A DNA stretch of 64,000 nucleotides, taken from NCBI RefSeq assembly GCF_029392895.1, contig NZ_CP114200.1:3503001-3567000 (forward strand). The letters run 5' to 3'. The notes under the pieces are model-generated. The model was not told the DNA's origin, did not search any database, and saw only the letters and a program-made list of their open reading frames with translations. This DNA comes from Streptomyces sp. 71268. GTDB taxonomy: Bacteria; Actinomycetota; Actinomycetes; Streptomycetales; Streptomycetaceae. Positions 1 through 10,391 of the stretch are shown here, one piece after another; the first letter of the stretch is position 1, and each line of letters begins with the position of its first letter. Both the position numbers and the translations under genes were made by a program.

Positions 1-52
1 GCGCTACGTTCTGACCGTCGGCACCCACAGCGGGCAGATCAGGGAGGAAGCG

Positions 53-1162
53 TTGACGTCGGCCAACGAGACGCGCACCGGCCTTGCGTACGGCTTCGCC
101 GCGTATGGCATGTGGGGTCTCTTCCCTCTGTACTGGCCGCTGCTGGAGCCGACCGGCGCGGTCGAGATCCTGGCCCACCGCATGGTGTGGTCGCTGGCCG
201 CCGTGATCATCATCCTGCTGGTGCTGCGGCGCTGGTCGTGGATACGGCCGCTGCTGCGTCAGCCCAAGCGACTCGGCCTGATCGCCTTCGCCGCTACCGT
301 GATCTCCGTCAACTGGGGCATCTACATCTGGGGCGTCAACTCGGGGCACGTGGTCGAGGCGGCCCTGGGGTACTTCATCAACCCGCTGGTCAGCATCGCG
401 TTCGGGGTGCTGCTGCTGCACGAGCGGCTGCGCCCGGCACAGTGGGCAGCGGTCGGCGTCGGCGTGGTCGCGGTGGCCGTACTGACGGTGGGGTACGGCA
501 AGCTGCCCTGGATCGCGCTCACCCTCGCGTTCTCGTTCGGTACCTACGGGCTGGTCAAGAAGCACATCGGGCTTGACGGTCTGGAGTCGCTCGCGGCCGA
601 GACCGGGATGCAGTTCCTGCCCGCGCTCGGCTTCCTGATCTTCCTGGGCGCGCGCGGCGACAGCACCTTCACCACCGATGGCGTCGGGCACGCGCTGCTG
701 CTCGTCGGCTGCGGCTTCATCACCGCGGCTCCGCTGATCTGCTTCGGTGGCGCCGCCGTACGGCTGCCCCTCTCGGCGATCGGGATGTTGCAGTACATCG
801 CCCCCACCTTCCAGTTCGTGCTGGGGCTCGTGGTCTTCCACGAGGAGATGCCCATCGAGCGGTGGGCCGGCTTCGCCCTGGTCTGGCTCGCCCTGGCCCT
901 GTTGACCTGGGACGCCCTGCGGACCGCCCACCGGTCGCGGAGTGAACTGCGCGCTGCTGCGGCCCGTGCCGGCGAGGTCGCGGCCGTGCGCGCCGGCGAG
1001 GCGGTGGCCGTGGCGCAGGTCGGCGCGGAGCCGGGAGCGGGCGTTCCCACCCGGGCCGTTGCCGCGGCGGCGGCCGAGCTCGCCGAGACCGGACGGGCCC
1101 CCGTGACAGGCGCCCTCGACACCGACGGCGGCCTCCCGGCACCCGACGAACTGCCCCGCTGA
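53..1162 (+). CDS. rarD: RarD-type EamA family permease
   Basis: Polytopic inner-membrane protein of the drug/metabolite (EamA) superfamily, RarD branch. Residues 1-290 contain about ten hydrophobic segments, and the N-terminal stretch GLAYGFAAYGMWGLFPLYW and the internal ALGYFINPL motif are typical of RarD proteins. The transported substrate is not known for the family. The start is a TTG at 53 with AGGGAGG a few bases upstream; no ATG/GTG start lies nearby in frame. The last ~75 residues form a soluble Ala/Glu/Arg-rich tail beyond the usual ~300-residue family length, probably a low-complexity cytoplasmic extension. It is not obviously in an operon with its downstream neighbour. The family is sure; the substrate is unknown. 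Confidence 0.9.
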   Translation: MTSANETRTGLAYGFAAYGMWGLFPLYWPLLEPTGAVEILAHRMVWSLAAVIIILLVLRRWSWIRPLLRQPKRLGLIAFAATVISVNWGIYIWGVNSGHVVEAALGYFINPLVSIAFGVLLLHERLRPAQWAAVGVGVVAVAVLTVGYGKLPWIALTLAFSFGTYGLVKKHIGLDGLESLAAETGMQFLPALGFLIFLGARGDSTFTTDGVGHALLLVGCGFITAAPLICFGGAAVRLPLSAIGMLQYIAPTFQFVLGLVVFHEEMPIERWAGFALVWLALALLTWDALRTAHRSRSELRAAAARAGEVAAVRAGEAVAVAQVGAEPGAGVPTRAVAAAAAELAETGRAPVTGALDTDGGLPAPDELPR

Positions 1163-1227
1163 CGCGCCGTTGACCTCGGCGTCCCAGGTTCCGGACGGTG
1201 AGGGAACCAACGACCGGGGGCGGGCAC

Positions 1228-1747
1228 ATGGGCACCGCACAGCGCACGGACGCTCCACCCGGCGCGGTGGCCGACCTCGCCGCGGCCCACGGCCTGGGAG
1301 CCCATCGGAGCACCGAGTCACGCGGCGACATCGACGGTGGGTACCTGGGATGTCTGGCCCTCGTCGTCCTCGTCCCTCCCGATGTCGGCCCGCTTCTCGG
1401 CCCCTACGGACCGCGCGGCGCCACCATCGGAGCAGCCCTGCTCTCACTTGGCCTCCTCGTGCTCGTCCTGGGCCTGCGCCATGCTCGCGCCGAGCACCTC
1501 CGGCCGGGGAACGTCTCCGTCCGTCGGGGAACACCCGGCGGCCACCAGCACGCCCGTGACCTGGGACGAGACCAACGCCGTGCACATGGGCGAGACCTCG
1601 GTCGAACTCGTCCTCCGGTACGCGCACGGCAACGACCAGGGGGCGGGCCAACGCCCCAGCATCGCCCTGCCGCGCACGGAGAACCCTCAGGAGCACGTGG
1701 CGTTCGCGCTGGTCCGCCGCCTGTTGCGCGACCCGGGGGCGGCCTGA
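1228..1747 (+). pseudogene. Decayed small membrane protein gene (probable frameshift)
   Basis: No single frame looks like an intact protein. From an ATG at 1228 the first frame gives a soluble start (ADLAAAHGLG) followed by two hydrophobic stretches (GYLGCLALVVLV and GAALLSLGLLVLVLGLRHAR). Around 1500-1550 that frame becomes basic and disordered, while the +1 frame becomes protein-like (VTWDETNAVHMGETSVELVLRYAHG, then a coherent tail to a TGA at 1745). The simplest reading is a one- or two-membrane-span protein broken by a frameshift near 1540. It could instead be two unrelated chance ORFs. I cannot assign a family. Confidence 0.35.
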
Positions 1748-1874
1748 CCCCCGCCCCCGCCGCGACTCCCCCGGCGCTCGACCCTGCGCCCTGCCGCCAG
1801 GTGCCCCGCACGAGCGCACTGACCGGGGGACAGACCGGCGCTCGGGCTGCCCCGCGCGCCCCGCGCAGCCTCGG

Positions 1875-3068
1875 CTATCCGAGGGCGTCGGCCACATGGG
1901 CCATCACCTCTTTCCAATGCTCGCGGCGATGGGCCCGCTCGGTGGCGTCCGACAGCCGCTCCTGGTGGAACCGGAGCACCGCCTTCCCCTCCGCGCGGGC
2001 GCGCGAGACCGCCACCTGGATCGTGGTGTCCCTGGTACTGCCGGGGGCGCGGTGCGTGAGGCGAATGCGGTCACCGGGCCGGTATCCGCGAACTTCGCCC
2101 GAGGTGCCATCGGCGGCCTCGTACGGTGCTCCCTTCTCCTGGTGCAGTTCGGCGCCCGGTCCAAGCCAGATGGCGATGCCCTCGTCGCCGCTGATGAAGT
2201 CCCAGACCACGGAAGGCGGGTGGGGCAGGGTCTTGGAGACCCCGACCTCCCAACCGGCGTCACGGGTCAGGCCGCGGGACTGCTGGGCGTCGGCGGGCGG
2301 CTGCTCGGCCTCTGCGGTGTGGCGCGACGCCGCGGAAGCCGCAGGGGTCGCTGCCCGCTGGCGGTGGGCCTGAGTGGTGGGCTGCGGCTCGGGCGGAGCC
2401 TCGCGAGCGGAAGGGCCTTGGGCTCGCGGCTCGTCGGGGTGAGCTGCGGCTCCCGGCTCGGCGGGACGGTCGTCGGGGGTGGCCTGCCGGGCGCGCAGGG
2501 CTTTGACCTTGTGCACGTTTCCGCACCGCTGCATGGAGCACCAACGGCGACGGCCGGGCCGCGAGGTGTCCACGAACAGCAGGTAGCAGTTGTCCGTCGC
2601 GCACTGTCGTATCCGGTGCGCGTACGGGCCGGAGAACAGCTCGATCGCGTCGCGGGCGACCGTCGAGAGGAGCTGCCTACCCGTCGCCGGACGCGCCCAG
2701 CGCCGGTCCGAGGCACCCACCAGTCGTGGCACCAGCGGCGGGGCGAGCGCCAGCTCGTTGACCACATCGAGGTCGGCGGCCTCCAACGGCTGCCCGTGGG
2801 CCTGATGGGTCGCCATCCGCAGCAGCGCGTCCCGCAGCCGCTTGGCCTCCACCACCTCATCGGGCGTCACGTCGATCTCGGGCGCGGGCCTGAGTCTGGA
2901 ACGCGCGGCCCACACGGCGAGGTCCGCGGGATGGTGCAGCACCTCGTAGCGCGCCCACTCGCCCGGCCCCCCGGTGGGCACGAGCTCCAGGCACAGCGCC
3001 CCCGGGTCGAATCGGTAGGGCACCCCTTGTGGTGAGTGGAGGATCAATCCCCTTGCCATCTCGCTCAT
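1875..3068 (-). CDS. CGNR zinc-finger / SRPBCC domain fusion protein
   Basis: 397 aa, probable DNA-binding regulator. Residues ~1-150 form the ABATE-like domain usual before CGNR fingers. At ~160-210 is the zinc finger: CATDNC, then LLFVDTSRPGRRRWCS, then CGNV (CGNR in most relatives), with four cysteines in the expected places. A ~75-residue Pro/Ala-rich linker leads to a C-terminal START-like SRPBCC/AHSA1 domain (WEVGVSKTLPHPPSVVWDFI... HREHWKEVMAHVADAL). CGNR and SRPBCC proteins usually occur separately. The ATG at 3068 is chosen because TATAGT sits exactly 6 nt upstream of it, fitting a leaderless transcript, and a palindrome (AACCA-N7-TGGTT) overlaps it. It is divergent from the VOC gene at 3254. 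Domain calls are firm; the ligand is unknown. Confidence 0.85.
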   Translation of the reverse strand: MSEMARGLILHSPQGVPYRFDPGALCLELVPTGGPGEWARYEVLHHPADLAVWAARSRLRPAPEIDVTPDEVVEAKRLRDALLRMATHQAHGQPLEAADLDVVNELALAPPLVPRLVGASDRRWARPATGRQLLSTVARDAIELFSGPYAHRIRQCATDNCYLLFVDTSRPGRRRWCSMQRCGNVHKVKALRARQATPDDRPAEPGAAAHPDEPRAQGPSAREAPPEPQPTTQAHRQRAATPAASAASRHTAEAEQPPADAQQSRGLTRDAGWEVGVSKTLPHPPSVVWDFISGDEGIAIWLGPGAELHQEKGAPYEAADGTSGEVRGYRPGDRIRLTHRAPGSTRDTTIQVAVSRARAEGKAVLRFHQERLSDATERAHRREHWKEVMAHVADALG

Positions 3069-3070
3069 GT

Positions 3071-3087
3071 AACCACTATAACTGGTT
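3071..3087. promoter_or_regulatory. Palindrome over the -10 of the CGNR gene
   Basis: AACCACTATAACTGGTT has arms AACCA/TGGTT around a 7-nt centre. On the minus strand it contains TATAGT, a good -10, ending 6 nt before the ATG of the CGNR/SRPBCC gene. Position and symmetry suggest an operator, possibly for autoregulation and perhaps also acting on the divergent VOC gene. This is inferred from sequence only. Confidence 0.5.
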
Positions 3088-3253
3088 TCACGGCCGAGGG
3101 AAGAGGCAAGATACTCAGCAACGGAAAGAAAACGAACGGGAGTTGGTCGACCACCATGGTCGGTCGACCCGGCCACCGGCCCATGAGCAGATGTCCGAGA
3201 TCCGCGGGACCCGCAGATCCGACAGCGACCAAAAACGGGGAGACGAGAAGGAC

Positions 3254-3712
3254 ATGCAGCCGACACCACTGGCCTGGAAGGTCGTCGTCGACGCCGAGGA
3301 CCCGCACCGTCAGGCGACATTCTGGGCAGCGGCGCTGCGCTACCGGATCGAGGACAACGAAGCCCTGATCAAACGCCTGCTGGCGGCGGGCGCGGTCGAC
3401 GAGCAGGAGACCGTGGAGTTCCGGGGGCACCGCGCGTGGCGCGACCTCGTGGCCGTTCGGCACCCCGACGACCCGTTCGACCCGGGGAGCGACACGGGCC
3501 TCGGTCGCCGCATCCTCTTCCAGCGCGTCCCCGAGCGAAAGACCACGAAGAACCGGCTCCACCTCGATCTACACAGCGCACCGGGCGAGCGCGATGCGGA
3601 GATAGCCCGGCTGGAGGAGCTGGGCGCGACCTCGCTCCACCGAGTGAGCCGCGGGGGCATCGAGTGGCAGGTCATGACGGACCCCGAGGGAAACGAATAC
3701 TGCCTGCACTGA
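3254..3712 (+). CDS. VOC / glyoxalase-like domain protein
   Basis: 152 aa with two βαβββ-type half-repeats of the vicinal oxygen chelate fold: WKVVVDAEDPHRQATFWAAAL at the start and NRLHLDLHSAPGERDAEIARL midway, ending VMTDPEGNEYCLH, the usual closing strand with a metal-ligand-like Glu. It is most like the actinobacterial 'glyoxalase-like domain' group, whose substrates are largely unknown. The ATG at 3254 is preferred over upstream in-frame starts because GAGAAGG precedes it at correct spacing and homology begins there. It is divergent from the CGNR/SRPBCC regulator and may be under its control. The function is not identified. Confidence 0.85.
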   Translation: MQPTPLAWKVVVDAEDPHRQATFWAAALRYRIEDNEALIKRLLAAGAVDEQETVEFRGHRAWRDLVAVRHPDDPFDPGSDTGLGRRILFQRVPERKTTKNRLHLDLHSAPGERDAEIARLEELGATSLHRVSRGGIEWQVMTDPEGNEYCLH

Positions 3713-3897
3713 CTGCCCGTCACCCGACATCTCCCATACGCCCCGTCCCTTCCGAGGGTGCCCGAACGGTCTCCAGGGTGCCTCGGGAGCGCCTCGGCGG
3801 AGCCCCGGAAAACAACCTCTGGGCTCGCTCAAATCAGGGTTCGACCCACCCTTGAGCGGAATGATCGTCACGACGACATTCGAGCGGGGGTGGGCCG

Positions 3898-4395
3898 ATG
3901 AAGAGCATCATCACAGCACGAATGAAGACCGCCGCACTGGCCGGCACGACCACCGCGCTGCTCCTCGCGGGGGCGGCCAACGTGAGTTCGGACGGGGCGG
4001 CGGACGACACCGACAACGACAGGCGCCGTGAGCAATCGCTGGCGGACGAGGCCGCCGCGAGACTCTCCGACACCAGCTCAAAGGAGGTGCGCATCCTGCG
4101 GGGCAAGGGGCGGGCGTCTATGCGCATCGCCGCCAGCACGACGAAGGCACTCGCGACCGGCCAACGCCTGACCGTGGAGACCGTGTGTCTGGGTACGGGT
4201 AGCGTCACGATCACCGCCTCGGCGGGCGGCCCGCCAAGGCCCCGGCAGGTGCGCTGCACGGAAAGCGGAACCGGCAGGGCCAGGGCAGCACGCTTCACGT
4301 TCACCACACAGAAGGCCGGCCCCGTACGAGTGGTGGTGCAGCCGTCCGGGAAAACCAGAGGCGGCCTCGCGTTCTGCGTCCACGCCCGGACCTGA
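3898..4395 (+). CDS. Small secreted protein of unknown function
   Basis: 165 aa. Residues 1-28 look like a Sec signal peptide (MKSIITARMKTAALAGT, hydrophobic core TTALLLAGAANV). A charged linker (~30-65, DDTDNDRRREQS) leads to a β-rich domain ending in TFTTQKAGPVRVVVQPSG. Two cysteines (in VETVCLG and QVRCTES) plus one in LAFCVHA may form a disulfide. The ATG at 3898 has only a weak GGGGGTG ribosome site. It is monocistronic, with a gap on each side. I do not recognise a family; the layout suggests an extracellular β-sandwich. Confidence 0.7.
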   Translation: MKSIITARMKTAALAGTTTALLLAGAANVSSDGAADDTDNDRRREQSLADEAAARLSDTSSKEVRILRGKGRASMRIAASTTKALATGQRLTVETVCLGTGSVTITASAGGPPRPRQVRCTESGTGRARAARFTFTTQKAGPVRVVVQPSGKTRGGLAFCVHART

Positions 4396-5813
<1,418 letters not shown>

Positions 5814-5943
5814 TACCGCGCACCCCGCCGCCCTGGCTCCGGACCCGCTGTTCCGCACCTGGCCCCAGCAGGCAGCCAACCTGCTGGTGGCCAGGCCCGG
5901 CGGTGACTGGGCCGCGAGCCGATGGCGCGCTCCGGAGGTCCTG

Positions 5944-6549
5944 TCAGGGCTGCGGCCGTGACGGGCCACCGGGTTGGTGGGCGGTGGGGCTCGGACCGCT
6001 GGCGGGCCCGTCGGCGGGGAGGGTGTAGTGCCAGCCCTCGCGCCATCCGAAGGGGGCGTCGACCAGGTCCTCGATCGCGGCTCCGGTCAGCAGGCAGTCG
6101 AGCGCCCACTTGTTGGCCGAGTGGGAGATCAGGAGCACGCGCTGACCGTTCCATCCGGCGGCCAGGTCACACAGGAAGTCGCGAGTGGCCTGGATGACCT
6201 GACGGTAGCTCTGGCCACCGGGGTACGGGTCGTCGATGTGCCGCGCGCGCTCGCCCGTCAGGACGGCGACCGGGCAGCCGTTGAGCTGGCCGTAGTCGCA
6301 CTCGCGCAGGCGCGGATCCTGGTGGATGGGGATCGCCGTGTCGGCGAAGGCGATCCGTGCCGTCTCGACGGCACGGTGCAGATCGGAGGTGAACACGGCG
6401 GCCAGACCGGTGTCCCGGCGTCGGGCGCCGAGTTCGGCGGCGAGGAGACGGCCCCGTTCGGAGAGCTTGCCCGGCAGCCAGCCGGTCGCGATGCCGTTCT
6501 CGTTGTCCTCGGTCAGCGAATGGGTCTCGTAGACGATGTCGACTGCCAT
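5944..6549 (-). CDS. Histidine phosphatase superfamily protein, atypical RHG motif
   Basis: 201 aa phosphoglycerate-mutase-like fold. The usual N-terminal RHG catalytic triplet is replaced by Thr9-His10-Ser11 (VYETHSLTEDNENG). The phospho-acceptor His is kept but the phosphate-binding Arg is lost. Other family features remain: LSERGRLLAAELGARR, FTSDLHRAVETA and the second catalytic His in LLISHSANKWAL. It may act on an unusual phosphoester or be weakly active. The start ATG at 6549 begins the conserved fold; a longer in-frame start to 6675 adds only unstructured sequence. It is followed by a Pro/Gly tail. The substrate is unknown. Confidence 0.85.
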   Translation of the reverse strand: MAVDIVYETHSLTEDNENGIATGWLPGKLSERGRLLAAELGARRRDTGLAAVFTSDLHRAVETARIAFADTAIPIHQDPRLRECDYGQLNGCPVAVLTGERARHIDDPYPGGQSYRQVIQATRDFLCDLAAGWNGQRVLLISHSANKWALDCLLTGAAIEDLVDAPFGWREGWHYTLPADGPASGPSPTAHQPGGPSRPQP

Positions 6550-6675
6550 GCCGGCTCCGTGAGGTGTCGTACGGCCAAGGCCGTGTGTGGGGCGGGACGG
6601 CCAGGCCCCGCGGTTGCCTCGCTGTCGATAGGGGTCACCTCGACCGTGCGCCGTGCGCGGGTCGACGGTGAGCAT

Positions 6676-7223
6676 GCGGCTCGGCCAGCGGGCAACAGGC
6701 TGCGGCTGGGGTGAGCCGAGCGGGCCAAGCTCGGCCGGACGAGTTGCCGCAACCTGCGTCCCCCATCCCGAGAGAGGTGTACCGACGAACTCGAACCCGA
6801 GCAGTCACCGAGCCTCCCGATGCTGGGCCGGTCATCGCCTCTACTCAACCGCACCCGCCACAGCACGGGCGACCCGAATCCGGCTTACCTTCACGGGCAC
6901 GGCACGAACGGAGGGGCCGGAAACCGGCGTACGGGCTGGGCGAGGGAGGGCCAGCCCGTAGGAGTCCCGCTCCCCCCGGAGCTGGGCCCCGGCCGTCGGA
7001 ATCTTCAGGAGCCAGTACCCGGAGGGGTCGGCCGCGCCACCCCCGCCGGCTCTCGGCTCCGGGCCCCGGACGCGGAGGTCCAGCCCCGGGGCACCGAAGG
7101 CCAGACCCTCGGGCACCGAGGCCTGGCCCTCGGGCACGGAGACCGGGCCCCCGGGCAGGCGGTCGGGCCACGGCCACGGAAGCCAGGCCCTCGGGTACGG
7201 GGATCCGCCCCGGGCACGAGGGG
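6676..7223. repeat. Gene-free stretch with degenerate ~21-bp repeats
   Basis: No supported gene lies between the phosphatase and the ABC permease. From about 7088 to 7215 the sequence repeats units related to GGGCACCGAGGCCTGGCCCTC with a period of about 21-22 bp, roughly six diverging copies. Position just past the permease stop codon suggests old slippage-generated sequence, possibly helping termination. No function is claimed. Confidence 0.4.
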
Positions 7224-8540
7224 TCAGGCCGTGATGTCCCGTGCGGTGAAGCGGGCCCAGGCGGCGGAGCCGAAGACGGCCAGGTAGAGGCCCTGGAGGC
7301 CGAGGTTCTTGACGATCTCGTCCCAGTAGATCGGATCGCGGAGGAGGTCGGCGAAGCTCAGCCAGTAGTGCGAGAAGAGGTAGGGGTGGATCACGTGCAA
7401 CTGCGGGATGCTGTCCAGGATCTGCACCGTGATGAGCAGGCCGACCGTGGCCGCCATCGCCGCGATGCCGCTGTTGGTGAGCGTCGAGATGAACAGGCCG
7501 AGGGCGGCCATGCCGACCAGCGACAGCGCGACCACCCCGCCGACCGCCGCGGCCCGCACCATCGCTTCGGCGAACGAGATGCGCGTCCCGGAGATCAACG
7601 TCACGTCCCCGAGGGGAAAGAGGACCGCCCCCACCCCCAGCGCGACCAGCGCCACCGTCAACGTGGCGACCAGGCAGAAGACCAGCGTGGTCGCGTACTT
7701 GGCCAGCAGCAGGCGGGTGCGCCCGGCGGGGGCCACGAGGAGATAGCGCAGCGTCCCCGCACTCGCCTCGCCGGCGATGGAGTCACCGGCGATCACGCCG
7801 ATGGCCATGGGGAGGAAGACGGGAAGCGTCGCGGCGAGGGAGGCGAAGACGAGGAAGATGCCGTTGTTGGTGACCTGGGTGAGGAAGGCCGGGCCCTCAC
7901 CGTCGCCTCCGCCGCCGTCTCCGACGGTGCCGCCGTCGCTGGTCTCGATCTTCACGGCGATGCCGACCAGGATTGGTACCGCGGCCAGTACGGCGAGCAG
8001 GGCCAGCGTGCGCCACCGGCGGAAGGTGATGCCTAGTTCGCTGCGGAACAAGGCCAGTGACCACAGCACGCTCGGGTGACGTGGCAGGGCCGCAGCGCCG
8101 CCGCCCCGGGGTACGACGGCGAGCCCGTCCTCGTCCCGGTCACCGTGTCGGGTCACCCGCGGCGATGGTGCCGGCTGCCGCCGTTCGGCCTCCCGGGACG
8201 GTTGAGCTGCCGCTCCCCGTACCGTCCCCTCGGGACGCTCGGGCGCCGTCACCCGCGCCGGCCGCTCGACCTCGGCCACACCCCCGGCCTCGCCGGCCTC
8301 CACGGCGCCCACCGCGTCGACGGCTCGCCCGGCCTCAGCGGGCCCGGTGGCCCCGGTGAACTCGGTGGACCCGGTGGCCCCGGCGGACTCGACAGGGCCC
8401 GGGACCTGCTCGCCGGCCTCGGGCTCTCCAGCCCGCTCGGCCGCCCCGGCCCCCGCAGCACGCTCGGTCTCCTCAGCCCCCTGGACTCCCTCGGCCTGCT
8501 GAGCACGCTCAGCCTTCCCAGCCCGCTCAGCCCGCGACAT
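7224..8540 (-). CDS. ABC-2 type transporter permease with long disordered N-terminus
   Basis: 438 aa. Residues ~1-155 are low-complexity Ala/Gly/Glu/Arg sequence with imperfect repeats (VESAGATGSTEFTGATGPAEAG). The membrane part follows with six hydrophobic segments, a first periplasmic loop rich in Gly/Asp (TVGDGGGGDGEG) and the ABC-2 signature region GDSIAGEASAGTLRYLLVAPAGR. With the ATPase upstream it should form a two-component exporter or membrane-remodelling ABC complex. Its ATG lies 14 nt inside the end of the ATPase gene, so the two are translationally coupled. The N-terminal extension is unusual; a start nearer residue 150 is possible but lacks a ribosome site that I can see. The substrate is unknown. 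Confidence 0.87.
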   Translation of the reverse strand: MSRAERAGKAERAQQAEGVQGAEETERAAGAGAAERAGEPEAGEQVPGPVESAGATGSTEFTGATGPAEAGRAVDAVGAVEAGEAGGVAEVERPARVTAPERPEGTVRGAAAQPSREAERRQPAPSPRVTRHGDRDEDGLAVVPRGGGAAALPRHPSVLWSLALFRSELGITFRRWRTLALLAVLAAVPILVGIAVKIETSDGGTVGDGGGGDGEGPAFLTQVTNNGIFLVFASLAATLPVFLPMAIGVIAGDSIAGEASAGTLRYLLVAPAGRTRLLLAKYATTLVFCLVATLTVALVALGVGAVLFPLGDVTLISGTRISFAEAMVRAAAVGGVVALSLVGMAALGLFISTLTNSGIAAMAATVGLLITVQILDSIPQLHVIHPYLFSHYWLSFADLLRDPIYWDEIVKNLGLQGLYLAVFGSAAWARFTARDITA

Positions 8541-9522
8541 CGAAACCCTCCCCGGTCAGTGCGACGAACGCGTCCTCAAGCGAGGCCCGTTCCGTGCCGA
8601 AGCCTCGTACCCGTACGCCGGCCTGGACGAGGGCGGCGTTCAGGTCGGCGAGGTCGGTTGGCGTGCCGTCGGCGAGTTGGGTGGTCGGCGGCTCGCCGGT
8701 GATCCGGTCCCCCGTGACCGCGAGGTCCGTCACGCCGTGCTCCTTGAGGACGCGGACCGCGTCCGCCGTGTCGGGTGTGGTGACGGTGAGTCGGCCACGC
8801 GTACCGGCCGCGAGTTCGGCGACCGTGCCCTGGGTGATCAGGCGCCCCTGCGCCATCACGGCCGCGTGCGAACACACCTGCTCGATCTCGTCGAGGAGGT
8901 GGGAGGAGAGGAAGACGGTGATTCCGTCCTCGGCCAGTTCGCGCACCAGGGTGCGGATCTCGCGCATGCCCTGCGGGTCGAGTCCGTTGGTCGGCTCGTC
9001 CAGGATGAGCAGTTCACGCGGCTGGAGCAGCGCGGCGGCCAGGCCGAGGCGCTGCTTCATGCCGAGCGAGTACGCGCGGGCCTTCTTGCCCGACGCCGCC
9101 GTCAGGCCCACCCGGTCCAGGGCCGCGCCGACCCGGGCGGTACGGGTACGCGGGTCGGCGGTCGGGTCGGCCGCGTCGTAGCGCACGAGGTTGTCGCGGC
9201 CGGACAGGAACCCGTACAGCGCGGGTCCCTCGATCAGCGCGCCGACCTTGGGCAGCACCTGACGGGCGGTGCGCGGCATGGGTGAGCCGAGCAGCCGGGC
9301 ACCACCCGACGTCGGCTCGATCAGGCCCATCAGCATCCGGATGGTGGTCGTCTTCCCCGAGCCGTTGGGCCCGAGGAAGCCGAAGACGCTGCCGCGCGGT
9401 ACGAGCAGGTCGAGCCCGTCCACGGCGAGCTGCCCACCCCGGTACCGCTTCGTGAGCCCGCGCGTCTCCACCGCGGGCGTCGATCCGGCGGACGGCTCGT
9501 CCACAGGCTCCCCCTTTGTCAT
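8527..9522 (-). CDS. ABC transporter ATP-binding protein
   Basis: 331 aa cytoplasmic ATPase of the DrrA/CcmA-like family. Walker A is GPNGSGKTTT at 51-60, the signature YSLGMKQRLG at 151-160, Walker B LLILDEP at 171-177 and the H-loop His at 208. The C-terminal ~100 residues form the regulatory extension common to ABC-2 exporters. It powers the permease encoded immediately downstream with a 14-nt overlap. Upstream across ~870 bp lies a LolA-like secreted protein gene on the same strand; the association may be functional, but two strong hairpins separate them. The cargo cannot be predicted. Confidence 0.93.
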   Translation of the reverse strand: MTKGEPVDEPSAGSTPAVETRGLTKRYRGGQLAVDGLDLLVPRGSVFGFLGPNGSGKTTTIRMLMGLIEPTSGGARLLGSPMPRTARQVLPKVGALIEGPALYGFLSGRDNLVRYDAADPTADPRTRTARVGAALDRVGLTAASGKKARAYSLGMKQRLGLAAALLQPRELLILDEPTNGLDPQGMREIRTLVRELAEDGITVFLSSHLLDEIEQVCSHAAVMAQGRLITQGTVAELAAGTRGRLTVTTPDTADAVRVLKEHGVTDLAVTGDRITGEPPTTQLADGTPTDLADLNAALVQAGVRVRGFGTERASLEDAFVALTGEGFDVAG

Positions 9523-10219
9523 CCGGTTCTCACTCGGTCGTTCTCTCGGCCTACGGCCTCGTCCACGCCACTCACCCTTGCCCGCGACCCGGATCGGTAA
9601 CGCCGGATCGCATCACCGCAAGCCACACCCGTCACGGGCGGGCCCACGCGACACGGACCGCCCCGGAGTCGACCCGAGGCCCGCCACATCGGTCCCGTTC
9701 CATATCCGGACGGCACGAAACCGATCCAACACGAAACCAGTCCGTACGGAAACGAACCAGTGACGGCCGGCGCTCCCCCACCCGCACCCACCCGACGGCG
9801 TGCGTGCGCCAACCCTGTGGCACCGATCCCACGGCGTACGCGGGCACCACCACGCCCGCCAACCCGCCGTATGTCAGGCCCGCCCTGCCCGCCCGACGCA
9901 CACCACCGAGCATGCGCCGCAGGCCCGCCCCGTACGTACCTCACTACGACACACGCGGCACGCTGCCACCGCGCGCCTGACCCGCAGCACAGTGCAGCGC
10001 AGGCTCCCGCGCCCCGCAGGCCGCACGCCGGCCCCGTACACCGCGCGCAACACGCGCCACGCACCACACGTCTCACGCTGCACACCATCCAGCACGCGTC
10101 ACACGCGCCACAGCGCCTGCGGCCCACCACACGCCTACGCGCCCAGCTCCCCCGCCCCGACCCGGGCCCCGGTGGCGCTCGGAGGCTCGGGCACGGCCAG
10201 CAGGGCGCCGGTGTGACAA

Positions 10220-10267
10220 GGCCGTCCGGTGGTGCGTGCCCCTGGGAGTACGCACCACCGGACGGCC
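10220..10267. terminator. Perfect 18-bp-stem hairpin
   Basis: Arms GGCCGTCCGGTGGTGCGT and its exact complement flank a 12-nt loop (10238-10249). There is no U-tract, as is common for Streptomyces terminators. It is the second of two hairpins downstream of the LolA-like gene on the minus strand, so it is probably a tandem or bidirectional terminator. Confidence 0.65.
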
Positions 10268-10312
10268 GACGCCGATCACCTTGCGGCCGTGCGGCCGGGC
10301 TCGGCCGCCGAG

Positions 10313-10356
10313 GGCCGCCGTGGGCCCGGCCAACGGTGGCCGGGCCCACGGCGGCC
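10313..10356 (-). terminator. Perfect 20-bp-stem hairpin after the LolA-like gene
   Basis: Arms 10313-10332 and 10337-10356 (GGCCGCCGTGGGCCCGGCCA and its complement) are separated by the tetraloop ACGG. The hairpin begins 36 nt past the stop of the minus-strand gene at 10392, the expected place for its terminator. Confidence 0.8.
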
Positions 10357-10391
10357 AGGCGATCGCGGCGACCGCTTGCCCGCTTCGGCGG

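Larger units (their letters stand above)
9523..10391. other. 870-bp gene-free region
   Basis: GC-rich intergenic DNA between the LolA-like gene and the ABC operon. ORFs here are Arg/Pro/Thr/Cys-rich, unlike any real family, and lack ribosome sites. The region must contain the ABC operon promoter at its left end (TTCTCACTCGGTCGTTCTCTC area near 9530), but no motif is clear. Two long perfect hairpins at the right end are listed separately. Confidence 0.5.

Noticed and set aside
3820..3860. Possible tRNA T-arm (GGGTTCGACCC)
   Set aside because: The flanking bases do not form a 5-bp T-stem, and no acceptor, D or anticodon arms fit.
9519..10349. 276-codon ORF in the region before the LolA-like terminators
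   Set aside because: Composition is Cys/Arg/Gly noise, it reads through two perfect hairpins, and it has no ribosome site.
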